This document shows, in pieces, positions 1 through 8,184 of a stretch of DNA of 64,000 nt (position 1 is the first letter of the stretch; each line of letters opens with the position of its first letter). The position numbers and the translations under genes were made by a program. The notes under the pieces were generated by a model, which had not been told where the DNA came from, did not search any database, and was given only the letters and a program-made list of their open reading frames with translations. The stretch lies in NCBI RefSeq assembly GCF_039542055.1, contig NZ_BAABHK010000011.1:317994-381993 (forward strand), written 5' to 3'. Source of the stretch: Actinoallomurus vinaceus. GTDB taxonomy: Bacteria > Actinomycetota > Actinomycetes > Streptosporangiales > Streptosporangiaceae.

Positions 1-44
1 CCGTACCTGGACCGGTTACATGATCAACGTTGCATGACGCGGCA

Positions 45-1220
45 CTAGGACGTCTGCGGCCGCATCGCTTCCACATGCTCCTTTAGCGCTATCTTGAACG
101 CTTCTTGGGTACGCAACGAGCTCCTCTCAAGGCGGCTGTGAAAGCCCGCAGTGGCCTTGAAACTGAGGGGCGTCAGCTCTTCTTGATTAACCAGGTCGAG
201 GAGATGTGTGTACTGGTGCTGCTCCGGCCACAACGAGACTGGCACCGCCCAGCGTTTACCAGACGAACCCCATGCCGCCTTCGGCCACTTATCGATCGGG
301 CTGAGCGGCACACCGTAGTCGTGATCGAAGTCGCCCGGCGATGTCAATCGGCGGCCGAGCCATTCGGCGACTCCTACGGTGACGGCATTGCCGACGAGCT
401 TCCATCGGGGCCCAGGCTTTCCGACCTCCAACGCGGCCTCTGTCCAGCCACGTGGGAATCCCTGCAGCTGCTCGGCGTCCTCAATGCTCGGCGTAACGAT
501 CGCCTGACCTCGCGGCGCGTCTGGGATCCAGATTGCCGGAGAGGATGGGATACCCAGCCCCGATCCACCCTTCAGCGTGGGGATCGCATCCTTAGCCCAC
601 CCCAAGCCGGTGTTTCCCTCGGTCCAGTAGAAGCCATAGGCGTCGTCTTTGAATCGATCATCCCCCGGTTCGCCCGCGTCGTCAGAGAACAAGACGTTGG
701 TCGGGTCATCTTCCTTTGAAGCGACCATGATGACCCGCTGACGGCGCTGGGGGACACCCGTGAAGCGGGAGTCGACGAGTCGGTACGCCCAGCGATACCC
801 GAGCCCTTCGAGCTGCTCCACCAGGTAGGACATGGCGTGGCCCTTACCGAGAACCAGCATGTTGCGTACGTTCTCGATTACTACCCAGCGCGGGCTCGCG
901 TCCCTCAGCAGCTCAAACAGATGTTTGATCAACCCTGAAGCCTCCCCATGGATCCCAGCAGTGCGGCCAGCCTGTGACAGGTCGGTGCACGGGAAGCCGG
1001 CTGTGACGACGTCTGTCTTCGGAAGCTTGTCGAGGGTCTGGATGTCCTCGTGAAGAGGAACATCGGGAAATTTGTCCTTCAGGACGGCCTTGGCGGGACC
1101 CCAGACCTCGCACAGTAGCTTGGTCTCGCCGCCGGCCGCATGAAGCCCCAGCTCAAGTCCACCGATCCCGGCAAACAGCCCAGCGATGGTGAAAGCGGGA
1201 GGAACTGCTGAGCCGGTCAT
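45..1220 (-). CDS. DNA (cytosine-5-)-methyltransferase, orphan
   Basis: Transfers a methyl group from S-adenosylmethionine to C5 of cytosine in a specific DNA site. The 391-residue protein shows the family motifs in order: FAGIGG (16-21, cofactor binding), GFPC with catalytic Cys78, ENV (116-118), QRRQR (158-162) and GNAV near 278-281, followed by a C-terminal tail of about 100 residues. The variable region between QRRQR and GNAV (target recognition) is about 115 residues. I chose the ATG at 1220 because the reading frame upstream of it is basic and low in complexity. No restriction endonuclease is visible beside it, although the left window edge is only 44 bases away. It sits in a segment with plasmid-type and regulatory genes, so horizontal transfer is likely. 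Confidence 0.93.
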   Translation of the reverse strand: MTGSAVPPAFTIAGLFAGIGGLELGLHAAGGETKLLCEVWGPAKAVLKDKFPDVPLHEDIQTLDKLPKTDVVTAGFPCTDLSQAGRTAGIHGEASGLIKHLFELLRDASPRWVVIENVRNMLVLGKGHAMSYLVEQLEGLGYRWAYRLVDSRFTGVPQRRQRVIMVASKEDDPTNVLFSDDAGEPGDDRFKDDAYGFYWTEGNTGLGWAKDAIPTLKGGSGLGIPSSPAIWIPDAPRGQAIVTPSIEDAEQLQGFPRGWTEAALEVGKPGPRWKLVGNAVTVGVAEWLGRRLTSPGDFDHDYGVPLSPIDKWPKAAWGSSGKRWAVPVSLWPEQHQYTHLLDLVNQEELTPLSFKATAGFHSRLERSSLRTQEAFKIALKEHVEAMRPQTS

Positions 1221-1387
1221 GGCAATGAATATCCCATGAGCCGAGGACAGTTCGCTGCATTCTCGCTGGGTGTCGCTCGTCTCATGTGTTACAAGACACC
1301 GCCGGTGCTCATGAGTCGCCAGGTAGGTGGGCTGTTGGTCCGTGAGGTGCCGGAGCCCGCCGCGGTGTTCTCGCCGTCCTCCCTTCC

Positions 1388-2206
1388 TCATGAGACGCCC
1401 GCAGCGCTCGACGCGGCTCGAACGATCGGCCGCTCGTCCGGCAAGAATGTTCCGGCAGCAGAGTCCGGATGCCCACGCAGTGGATCCAACCGTCGAACAG
1501 GCTGTGAGCGGAGGACGCGGACCAAATGGCGCCCCTCGGCCGTCCCAATCGCTAGCTCGCGACCGAGGTTGTCACAGGAGGGGCGTCCATGAGGTAGGCC
1601 ATGCTCTTCTTCGAGCCTGGTGGCTCGTTCCAGAAGCTCTGCTCGACAGTTGGGCGCCGCCCGTCCGCACTTTGGATCGGACTGCCGGACTGTGCTGGCC
1701 GTCTTGATCTGGCCGGCCGCAGAGTCGGCCCCGGCCATCGGCCGTCCCGCCGCTGCATCGTTGAGGCAGTCGGATCGGACCTGGATGTCCCGCAACAACG
1801 CGGGTCCGGCTTCAGCCCGCCCGGGGAGCAACAGCGGCGGGACGGCGTCGAATGCGGCGCGGGCGTAGAGGCCCTGAGCAATAGGTTCGGCGACGCCGAG
1901 CGCCAGCGTTGCCAGTCCAGAGAACGTCAGCAGTCGTCTAGCTGGACGGAGCCGGGTCGGATCGCCAGCGTACAGGCTCAGGTAATGTGGTCCGATCAGC
2001 GGCGCTGCCCACGGCTCGACACCGAGCCTGAGTGCCAACGCCCACACGTTTCCGAAGCTGAATACGAACGTAGGCGTGGCGATGATCGCGTGGATCGTTG
2101 CGATCGTCTGGTGGGTGAACAAGTCCGCAGTTGAACTAGTCCGGGCTCCGATGCTGGCGGAAGTCCGAGCGGCCGTGGATTCGCCCTCGTGCGTAACCTC
2201 ATACAT
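1388..2206 (-). CDS. DUF2637/SpdB-like membrane protein with C-terminal winged-helix-like region
   Basis: The first 115 residues contain hydrophobic segments (about 36-62 and 92-113) arranged like DUF2637/SpdB-type proteins of actinomycete conjugative plasmids and integrated elements. Residues about 194-240 (ELLERATRLEEEHG, then GRELAIGTAEGRHLVRVLR) resemble the helix-turn-helix tail often fused to DUF2637. The final 35 or so residues are Arg/Ala rich and may be read-through of a decayed end. In family members the role is intramycelial spreading or an unknown membrane function; here that is inference. It lies 168 bases upstream of the methyltransferase gene and points the same way. Confidence 0.5.
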   Translation of the reverse strand: MYEVTHEGESTAARTSASIGARTSSTADLFTHQTIATIHAIIATPTFVFSFGNVWALALRLGVEPWAAPLIGPHYLSLYAGDPTRLRPARRLLTFSGLATLALGVAEPIAQGLYARAAFDAVPPLLLPGRAEAGPALLRDIQVRSDCLNDAAAGRPMAGADSAAGQIKTASTVRQSDPKCGRAAPNCRAELLERATRLEEEHGLPHGRPSCDNLGRELAIGTAEGRHLVRVLRSQPVRRLDPLRGHPDSAAGTFLPDERPIVRAASSAAGVS

Positions 2207-2304
2207 GGATCCTCGCCCTCCTTTCCGGGGTGGCGTCTAAGGTCCTGCCGGGTGTGGCGCACTCGGCGGGCTCGTCTTGCTCAGGGGCCAACCGCACAGG
2301 CATC

Positions 2305-2589
2305 TCAGGCGACGCCTAGCCAGATGGCGATGTCGCTGATGTCGACCCCGACGAGCTGCATTGATGCGGCGATCGGTGTTCCCATCCTGTCCTTAGACCA
2401 CTTGGCGTAGGCATTGAGCTGGGCGGAGAGGCTAGCTCTTGCCGCCCTACGATGGGCCGGGGTATGCGGCCGTTGAGCCACTTTGGAGACGCGGAGGCGG
2501 CGAAGGCCGTAGACGTCGCGGTCGAGTGGTGGGACGTACTCGTTGGGCTCGGCGGTTCTGTATGGATGTGTCGGTCCATGGCTGATCAC
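2305..2589 (-). CDS. Hypothetical 94-residue protein, coupled to the upstream ATPase
   Basis: I do not recognise this family. The reading frame is open further upstream, but the GTG at 2589 makes a GTGA overlap with the stop codon of the preceding ATP-binding gene (2586-2588), which strongly suggests translational coupling and decides the start. The product is basic in its middle (many Arg and His) and ends in a hydrophobic stretch (ASMQLVGVDISDIAIWLGVA) that could be a short amphipathic helix. Coupling suggests that it works with the neighbouring RsbW-like ATPase, but nothing in the sequence gives a function. Confidence 0.55.
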   Translation of the reverse strand: MISHGPTHPYRTAEPNEYVPPLDRDVYGLRRLRVSKVAQRPHTPAHRRAARASLSAQLNAYAKWSKDRMGTPIAASMQLVGVDISDIAIWLGVA

Positions 2590-2996
2590 CGTGACCCATC
2601 TTTGAAGGTGGCGGTGAATGTGCGGCTGGCGTGACCTCCGGACCAGGTCAGCTCGTTCGCTAGTGCCTGAACCGTGTAGAGGCCGCGGCCGCATTCGGAC
2701 ATGTCATCGAGGTCTGGGATCGTCGGCTCCTTCGGGCCGCCCTGATCCATTAAGGCGATGGTTGCGCTGTCCGAGCGGCGGCGTACCTCCACGAGGAACT
2801 GGCCGCCGAGCTGGGCGGATGCCGTATGGCGGAGGGCGTTCGCTACGAACTCGCCGGTTACGAGGACCGCATCGTCGAGGGCGGGCAGGTCGGAGAGAAG
2901 GAAGGCGACGAACTCGCGGGCTGAGCGAGAGTGCTCGGCCAGGCCCGGGAAAGCCCGTCGCCAGACCAGTTCACAACCCTCTGGATAGACCTCCAC
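2586..2996 (-). CDS. ATP-binding protein of the RsbW/SpoIIAB anti-sigma kinase type
   Basis: A 136-residue GHKL-fold (histidine-kinase-like) ATPase. Visible motifs are the N box (E49, N53 in GEFVANALRH), the G1 box (DQGG at 84-87) and the G2 box (GRGL at 103-106). Such small stand-alone ATPases act either as anti-sigma factor kinases or, in actinomycetes, as partners of DUF397/HTH regulators. It is transcribed away from the DUF5753 HTH gene at 3290 and is coupled by a 4-base overlap to the 94-residue gene downstream. This ATPase next to an HTH and DUF397 pair is a recurrent actinomycete arrangement, seen in whiJ/abaA-like loci. Confidence 0.88.
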   Translation of the reverse strand: MEVYPEGCELVWRRAFPGLAEHSRSAREFVAFLLSDLPALDDAVLVTGEFVANALRHTASAQLGGQFLVEVRRRSDSATIALMDQGGPKEPTIPDLDDMSECGRGLYTVQALANELTWSGGHASRTFTATFKDGSR

Positions 2997-3289
2997 TGCG
3001 AGACCTCCTTGTCCGTGGTTGATGAGGCCGCGGCCCTGGTTGTCCCTCGTCCCACACGAATCCAGGGCCGCGGCTTGGCGAAGCGGTCAGGGGGTGCCGC
3101 TCGCCGTCGTGGCCGGCGCCGGTCCGAGCGTCCGGCCACCGGTACTCCCACTACAGGCCACCTGTCGACATATAGCGGATGTCTGCCGCAATCTGCCGAA
3201 TGACCGTAGCCCACCGTGGTCGCACGGCTACACTCTGGCGCAGTAGCTCGGACCGCACAAGTGGTTCACAAACAAATTGTGGAGACGCC
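2997..3289. promoter_or_regulatory. Divergent intergenic region between ATPase and HTH gene
   Basis: About 290 bases with no convincing gene. It must hold two divergent promoters. A short inverted repeat, CACAA-N5-TTGTG, lies at 3267-3281 just before the GTG start at 3290. It overlaps the ribosome-binding sequence GGAGA (3281-3285) and could be a repressor site. Confidence 0.4.
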
Positions 3290-4132
3290 GTGACGTACAC
3301 GCCGACGCTTCGCGCCCGCCGAGTCGCCAGGGAACTGAAGCACCTGCGCAAGGAACGCAAACTCACTGGTGACGATGTCTGCCGACTACTCGGGTGGGAC
3401 ACGTCGAAGCTCAGCCGTATGGAGAACGCCAACATGCGGACGACCTCGGGCGAGGTCATGGAGCTTCTGGAGGTGTATGGGATCACCGGTCCGCGGCGCC
3501 AAGAGATGATCCAACTCGCCCGCGACGCTCGAAAGAAGGGGTGGTGGCAGGACTACACCGACGAGGTGAAGGCAGGCTTCAGCGACTACCTCGCTCTTGA
3601 AGACGAGGCCCAGACGTATCGGGCTTACGACGTCCAGCTCATTCCCGGCCCGTTCCAGACCGAGGAGTACATGCGGGCGATCTATCGCGGTGCCCGCCCT
3701 CGGACAGAGGCGGAGACCCAACGGATGGTGGAGGTCCGCCTTGCCCGTAAAGAGCGCCTCACATCGTCGGTGGATTCTCTCCACGTCATCCAGGTCATCG
3801 AGGAAGCCGCCCTGCGCCGCATAGTAGGAGGTCGAGGAACGATGCGGGCGCAGCTCAACCACCTGCTAGAACTCGGTGACCTGGCGAACATCTCAATCCA
3901 GGTGGTGCCGTACCGAGCGGGAGTTCATGCGGCGATCGACGGTCCCTTCATACTCCTGACGTTCGATAGCTATCCCGATGTCCTGTACGTCGAGCATCTG
4001 ATGGGTTGTCTGTATCTGGAGATGCCAGAGGAGACGACGCGAGGTAGCTTGGTGTTCGATCACCTCCGTGCATCTGCGCTCAATGCGAGTGATTCCCGGG
4101 CGCTGATCAAGGAGGTCGCACGAGACTTCTAG
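3290..4132 (+). CDS. Scr1-family HTH transcriptional regulator (XRE HTH + DUF5753)
   Basis: The 280-residue protein has an XRE-type helix-turn-helix at about 14-62 (LRKERKLTGDDVCRLLGWDTSKLSRMEN region) and a DUF5753 domain over roughly 95-275 with the usual signatures (QLIPGPFQTEEYMRA, VPYRAGVHAAIDGPF, VEHLMGCLYLE). Family members pair with a small DUF397 protein and control development or antibiotic production in actinomycetes; the pair is also described as a toxin-antitoxin-like Scr1/Scr2 system. The GTG at 3290 is chosen because it follows GGAGA with good spacing and begins where family homology starts. The DUF397 partner lies immediately downstream but is short. Confidence 0.92.
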   Translation: MTYTPTLRARRVARELKHLRKERKLTGDDVCRLLGWDTSKLSRMENANMRTTSGEVMELLEVYGITGPRRQEMIQLARDARKKGWWQDYTDEVKAGFSDYLALEDEAQTYRAYDVQLIPGPFQTEEYMRAIYRGARPRTEAETQRMVEVRLARKERLTSSVDSLHVIQVIEEAALRRIVGGRGTMRAQLNHLLELGDLANISIQVVPYRAGVHAAIDGPFILLTFDSYPDVLYVEHLMGCLYLEMPEETTRGSLVFDHLRASALNASDSRALIKEVARDF

Positions 4133-4156
4133 ATCGAATGAGAGGCGGGCGCGGGC

Positions 4157-4285
4157 GTGAGTAACCCGGACCTGGCCCCTGCTCAGTGGCGCAACAGCAC
4201 GTACAGCGGCGACGGCGGGCACTGCGTCGAGTGCGCCGTTGCCTGGCGAGCCAGCGGCATTAGCAGCGCTGAATCAGGGCGTTAG
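4157..4285 (+). CDS. Truncated DUF397 partner protein
   Basis: A 42-residue frame from GTG 4157 to TAG 4283-4285. The start (APAQWRNSTYSGDGGHCVECA) is a clear match to the first half of DUF397 proteins, where W-R-x-S-x-Y-S-G and a CVE segment are typical. The usual second half (the RDSKDPDGP and FTPAEWRAF-like segments) is missing, and no other reading frame downstream restores it. It lies 24 bases after the HTH gene, the usual place for its partner. It is either a decayed gene or a minimal partner. Family identity is fairly sure; whether it functions is unknown. Confidence 0.7.
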   Translation: MSNPDLAPAQWRNSTYSGDGGHCVECAVAWRASGISSAESGR

Positions 4286-4330
4286 TCGCCAAGTCGCCGC
4301 AGCTGTCACCCGCGATGAGCAGGTCAGATT

Positions 4331-4789
4331 GTGGCGGTGAGGTTCCGCGCGACGGTTCAGTCGGACGGTAAGACGGCGACGGGGATCAACGTTCCGGATG
4401 ACGTCGTGGAAGGGCTCGGGGGCGGTAAGCGGGCCCGGGTGAAGGTCACGATCAACGGGCACGCGTATTCGACCACGCTCGGGAGCATGCGCGGCGTGAC
4501 GAAGATCCCGGTGAGCGCGGAGCACCGGAAGGCCGCCGGAATCGCGGCAGGTGATGAGGTGGACGTCGAGATCGAGCTCGACGACTCGCCGCAGGAACTG
4601 GCCGTACCAGCCGATCTGGCGGACGCGCTGCGGGCCGAGGCGGAGGCTCAACGATTCTTCGACGGGCTGCCGCCCTCCCACAAGAAGGCGTACGTGACCT
4701 GGATCGAACAGGCGAAGAAGGCCGAGACCCGGGAGCGTCGCGTCGCCCGGGCGGTCGAAAAGCTGCGCGAAGGACGTCCTTGGCGCTGA
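4331..4789 (+). CDS. DUF1905 / YdeI (OmpD-associated) family protein
   Basis: A 152-residue protein with an N-terminal DUF1905 beta-barrel-like domain (MAVRFRATVQSDGK to about 88) and a C-terminal YdeI-type helical tail (LPPSHKKAYVTWIEQAKKAETRERR then AVEKLREGR). DUF1905/YdeI proteins are widespread and poorly characterised; in some bacteria they are linked to peptide resistance or periplasmic stress. The GTG start at 4331 follows a weak ribosome site. A decayed copy of the same C-terminal helix is visible about 1.2 kb downstream. Confidence 0.85.
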   Translation: MAVRFRATVQSDGKTATGINVPDDVVEGLGGGKRARVKVTINGHAYSTTLGSMRGVTKIPVSAEHRKAAGIAAGDEVDVEIELDDSPQELAVPADLADALRAEAEAQRFFDGLPPSHKKAYVTWIEQAKKAETRERRVARAVEKLREGRPWR

Positions 4790-4836
4790 GTCGGTCTCGC
4801 GGAGATCAGCCAGCAGGCCGACACGGCCCCGGGCTG

Positions 4837-5448
4837 TCAGCGGACCGCGGCCAAGACGGTGAGGGTCGCCAACTCATGGCGCGTGACCTCGGAGGACAGG
4901 CCGCCGAGACCGCGCTCGATGCGGGCGAGCTGGTCTTCGGGCAGTGCGAGGCCGCGGGCGATCCGGGACGGCCGGGTCCCACCGTGCCAGGCGATCAGCA
5001 CGCGCCCGCCGGGACGCGTCACCCGATGCAGTTCGCGCAGACCGGCTTCCAGATCCGGCCACAGCGCGACGTTGTTCACCGAGACCACGCAGTCGAACTC
5101 CGCGTCGGAGAACCCCGTACAGTCGGCCGTGCCCAGCCGCAGGTCGATCCTGCCCGCGGCGATCTGTGCCTTGTGCGGTCGGCCGGCAAGGTCACGCATC
5201 TCAGGCGAGGGGTCGACACCGCAGATCCGTTTCGCGGGCGTCCGCTGGAGTAGGCGGATCAGCCCGCCGGGCCCGTAGCCGACCTCCAGCACCTGCTCCC
5301 CGGCCTGGATGCCGAGCAGGTCGAGTATGTCCTGCTGCCGGTTCATCCACGGCATCAGACGGCTGGCGAGCCGCCCGGCCAGTCCGTTCGGCAGCGCGAA
5401 CGGCGAGCGGGTGGGCTCCTCCCGGGTCCAGGGCGTCGCGGTCTCCAC
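4837..5448 (-). CDS. Class I SAM-dependent methyltransferase
   Basis: A 203-residue methyltransferase of the Methyltransf_11 type. Motif I is VLEVGYGPGG (53-62), followed by the acidic VDPSPEM, the post-motif DCVVSVNNVALWPD and a PGGRVLIAWHGG segment. It resembles YdaC-like enzymes of unknown substrate. The frame runs back to a TTG at 5469, but that codon lies inside the MerR operator, so I prefer the GTG at 5448. It is divergent from a MerR gene and shares its promoter region, so it is probably the regulator's target. Confidence 0.85.
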   Translation of the reverse strand: METATPWTREEPTRSPFALPNGLAGRLASRLMPWMNRQQDILDLLGIQAGEQVLEVGYGPGGLIRLLQRTPAKRICGVDPSPEMRDLAGRPHKAQIAAGRIDLRLGTADCTGFSDAEFDCVVSVNNVALWPDLEAGLRELHRVTRPGGRVLIAWHGGTRPSRIARGLALPEDQLARIERGLGGLSSEVTRHELATLTVLAAVR

Positions 5449-5463
5449 GCACTCAGGTTGTCG

Positions 5464-5481
5464 CCTCAAGTCGACTTGAAG
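5464..5481. promoter_or_regulatory. MerR/SoxR-type operator
   Basis: CCTCAAGTCGACTTGAAG is an almost perfect dyad and is very close to the classical SoxR box, CCTCAAGTTAACTTGAGG. It ends 4 bases before the ATG of the MerR gene at 5486 and lies directly upstream of the divergent methyltransferase. It therefore probably controls both genes, and transcripts from it would be nearly leaderless. Confidence 0.75.
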
Positions 5482-5485
5482 TCAA

Positions 5486-5938
5486 ATGGCCGACGTGGAT
5501 CTGATTCCTATCGGTGAGGCCGCCAAGCGGCTTGGCATGCGAACCTCGGCGCTCCGCTACTACGAAGAACGCGACCTCGTACGACCGGCGGCGCGGGTGC
5601 ACGGAACGCGGGTGTACGGCCGGCCGGAGCTACGGCGCCTGGCGTTCATCCAGATCGCGCAGCGGCTCGGCATCGGCCTGGACGCGGCGGCCGCCGTGCT
5701 CGACGAGGGGAGCGAGCAGTGGCGCGAGACGGTCGGCGCGCAGATCCAGAAGCTGGACGCGCTGATCGCCAGGGCACAAGGCGCGAAGGACTTCCTCAGC
5801 CACGCGCTCATGTGCCTGGCGGAGCATCCCGCGCGCGAATGTCCCCACCTCATCGACACGCTGGACCGGTTGCTCGACGGCACCTCGTTCGAAGAGTTGG
5901 CGAAGGAGCACATGGACACTCAGCACGGCAAGACCTGA
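5486..5938 (+). CDS. MerR family transcriptional regulator
   Basis: A 150-residue regulator. It has an N-terminal MerR winged HTH (IGEAAKRLGMRTSALRYYEERDLV at 9-32), then a long dimerisation helix and a short C-terminal sensor. The sensor carries two cysteines (C110 and C119 in a C-x8-C-P-H arrangement). It lacks the CxxCxC cluster needed for a SoxR iron-sulfur centre, although its operator looks SoxR-like. The two cysteines could sense metal or thiol stress; that is inference. The start is ATG 5486, next to the operator, with no Shine-Dalgarno, which fits leaderless translation. Confidence 0.9.
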   Translation: MADVDLIPIGEAAKRLGMRTSALRYYEERDLVRPAARVHGTRVYGRPELRRLAFIQIAQRLGIGLDAAAAVLDEGSEQWRETVGAQIQKLDALIARAQGAKDFLSHALMCLAEHPARECPHLIDTLDRLLDGTSFEELAKEHMDTQHGKT

Positions 5939-5974
5939 CCGGCCGGGATCGCAGGACGGCGCGCTGATCAGGGA

Positions 5975-6031
5975 ACGCGGGAGGGGCGTATCACTCAGGC
6001 GGTCGAGAAATTGTGGGAAGGGCGAGGTCGG
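5975..6031 (+). pseudogene. Remnant of a YdeI-family C-terminal helix
   Basis: One frame reads TREGRITQAVEKLWEGRGRR, which closely parallels the C-terminus of the YdeI-like gene at 4331-4789 (TRERRVARAVEKLREGRPWR). The rest of the gene is absent. The 210-base gap between MerR and the next gene otherwise shows nothing coding. Confidence 0.4.
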
Positions 6032-6148
6032 CGTAGCCGAGCGGTCCGATCGAGGAGGTGACCCTCGTCAACGGCAACGCCGGGGAATCGCTCGCGGACA
6101 TCTCCGAGCACCTGCCGTGGCGGCCGGCTCATCGGCGAGCGCCGGCGG

Positions 6149-6814
6149 CTATCGCAGGAGCTTCACGCGGATGTCGGCGCCGTGCTGGGGGCGCGTGCCG
6201 GAGGCGACCAAGCGGCCGCTGTCCTCCCACGTGTACCTGACGGCGGCGGGCGGCAGGGAGGGGCAGCACTCGGCGTCCTGCGGCGCGTAGTGCGGGTAGG
6301 TGATCCGGAAGTAGCCGGGACCGCCGGTGAGGCCCCGTACGGCGTCGGTCTCCGTGACGGCGTCCCAGCCGAGGAACCTCGTGCCGTGCCAGAAGAAGAC
6401 GAGCTGGCCCATGCCGTCCGCGGTCGGGTACCGCTGGCCGACCACGGCGGTGAGGGTGCCGCCCTGTCGGTCCGACGTGGTCACCGGCCTGCGGTCGAGG
6501 ACGAAGTGCGTCGAGGGGTCCGGCGCCTCGACGGTGCGGGCCAGGACGCGCCGGATGGCGGCCCGGTTCGGGACGCCGACGGCGGGAACGGAGGCACTGG
6601 CCGTCGGCGGGGGTGAACGGGTCTCCGCCGTCGGAGACGGAGAAGAAGGGACGGGGCTCGACGCGGCGGTGGTCGGCGTGGCCGGGGCCGAGAACACCGG
6701 CGGCTGCGCGGAGGGCTTGTCCGGTCGGCAGCCCGCCGCGGTGACGGCGGCCAGGAGGACGACCGCCGCCGCCCGGGGCCGTACGAAGGAAACCCGGGCG
6801 TTGTTCTCGATCAT
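6149..6814 (-). CDS. LppP/LprE-like secreted lipoprotein
   Basis: The 221-residue protein has a lipoprotein signal ending in the lipobox VTAAGC (lipidated Cys29), a Pro/Ser/Thr-rich linker (about 33-80), and a C-terminal domain with VVGQRYP, LVFFWHGTRFLG and an unusual CCPS segment. That pattern recalls the LppP/LprE domain of actinobacterial lipoproteins, whose function is unknown. The ATG at 6814 follows a strong AGGAGG site. The gene lies downstream of, and parallel to, the secreted SH3-CHAP gene, so both may belong to a cell-envelope unit. The domain name is moderately sure; secretion and lipidation are well supported. Confidence 0.75.
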   Translation of the reverse strand: MIENNARVSFVRPRAAAVVLLAAVTAAGCRPDKPSAQPPVFSAPATPTTAASSPVPSSPSPTAETRSPPPTASASVPAVGVPNRAAIRRVLARTVEAPDPSTHFVLDRRPVTTSDRQGGTLTAVVGQRYPTADGMGQLVFFWHGTRFLGWDAVTETDAVRGLTGGPGYFRITYPHYAPQDAECCPSLPPAAVRYTWEDSGRLVASGTRPQHGADIRVKLLR

Positions 6815-6985
6815 GGCGACATCCTCCTGCGATATCCGATCGGGGTGCTGTGGGCTGGGGCGTGCGCGGGCCGCCCCGTACGGGGACCCGGCCACAGCGC
6901 CGATTCGGGGCGATCGGCGCTGTGACGGGGTCAACCGAACCGGCCGAGCGTGTGGGCCCGCTGGTCGGCCGGGCGCGGGCCGTGG

Positions 6986-8095
6986 TCAGGATCCGTCGTT
7001 GATGTGGATGAAGTTGTCGGGATAGGTCACGTGCCAGTCGCTGAAGGAAGCGGTGTGGTACGGGTCGGCGGGGTCGGCCGGGTGGTCGGCCTGCGTGTCG
7101 GTGCCGCCGCCGTTCGGGGTGAGGTGGAGGGTGGAGTAGCCGGTGTCGACGCGCAGGTTGTACTGGGCGATGTCGACCGAGCCGTCCGGGTAGACCTTGG
7201 TCACGTAGCCGACGTGCCCGACCGAGAACTGTCCCTCGTTGGCCGCATGCGGGTTGTTCGGGTCCGGCGCGGTCCACTGGGCGACGGCGCCGACGTGCGG
7301 AGTGTGGTCCACCCGGTAGGCGGCCGCGGCGGTGACGTTCCAGGAGCCGGCGTTCCCCCAGTCGGGCGTCACTGGGGACTTGGCACTCCCGTCACTGGGG
7401 AACCAGCCACTGGCCGGCCGGTGGGAGGGGAACTGCCTGCCGCCGTTGTTCTCGTACAGCTTCCACGCCACGAACGACACGCACTGCCCGTAGCCCATGC
7501 CCCATTTGTCCCCGATGCGGCCGGTGGCGGGGTCGCGGCGTAGTTTCTCGCCGTTCTCCCAGTACACGGAGAATCCGTCCCACGGGTAGTCGTTGTCGCC
7601 GTCGACCCCGCCGGGGTCGCGGACATGGTCGCCGATGTTGTCCGCCGCCCGTGTCTTACTCGGTGATCCGGCGGTCAGGGGATGGATCGGGTGGGACGGG
7701 GGTGCCTGGACGCAGGGCTTGAGCTGGGTGGTGACGTCCCCGCTGGTGTCCAGCCACACGTCGGCGACATATCCGAGGACGTTCGACGGGTCGACCGCCG
7801 CGGCGACCCGGTCCCAGTGCCCGTTGGTGCCGCCCCAGCCGCTCTCCTCATCGCCGTTGGTGTAGCAGAGCACCCGGTAGTAGCCGGCGTGGGTGTCGGC
7901 GATGCCGGTCGCGTCGTAGCGGGTGCCGGGGCCGGAGCGGATGTTCAGCGGCAGGCTCGCCCGTACGGTGCCCGCCACGCCGGGCAGGTCGGTGGCGTGC
8001 GCGGTGGCGCCGGCGATCAGCCCGGCCGTGAGGGTGATCGTGATGGTGGAGGCGATGCCGATGGTCAGGCGCCGAAGCGCGGCAGATGGCTGCAT
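6986..8095 (-). CDS. Secreted SH3b-CHAP cell wall hydrolase
   Basis: The 369-residue exported protein has a signal peptide (1-34, cut after ATAHA), a bacterial SH3 domain at about 40-125 (LNIRSGPGTRYDATGIADTHAGYYRVLCYTN region) and a C-terminal CHAP domain. The CHAP catalytic Cys205 lies in GYGQCVSFVAWKL and His294 in VGHVGYVTKV. CHAP enzymes cut peptidoglycan cross-bridges or stem peptides as amidases or endopeptidases. It is divergent from an HTH-membrane protein that also carries an SH3-like domain outside the membrane, so the two probably answer to the same wall signal. Confidence 0.92.
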   Translation of the reverse strand: MQPSAALRRLTIGIASTITITLTAGLIAGATAHATDLPGVAGTVRASLPLNIRSGPGTRYDATGIADTHAGYYRVLCYTNGDEESGWGGTNGHWDRVAAAVDPSNVLGYVADVWLDTSGDVTTQLKPCVQAPPSHPIHPLTAGSPSKTRAADNIGDHVRDPGGVDGDNDYPWDGFSVYWENGEKLRRDPATGRIGDKWGMGYGQCVSFVAWKLYENNGGRQFPSHRPASGWFPSDGSAKSPVTPDWGNAGSWNVTAAAAYRVDHTPHVGAVAQWTAPDPNNPHAANEGQFSVGHVGYVTKVYPDGSVDIAQYNLRVDTGYSTLHLTPNGGGTDTQADHPADPADPYHTASFSDWHVTYPDNFIHINDGS

Positions 8096-8184
8096 CCCTG
8101 GTCCTTTCCGTCATGGCGCTGCGGTGAGTGCGAATGACTCGACTGCGCATGGAATGGCGTGACAGAACATGTTTAGATGCGTAG

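Noticed and set aside
5939..6148. Small forward frame at 6058-6240 as a gene
   Set aside because: It overlaps the lipoprotein gene's 3' end, is Arg/Ala-rich and has no family resemblance; only the YdeI-type remnant at 5975-6031 is supported.
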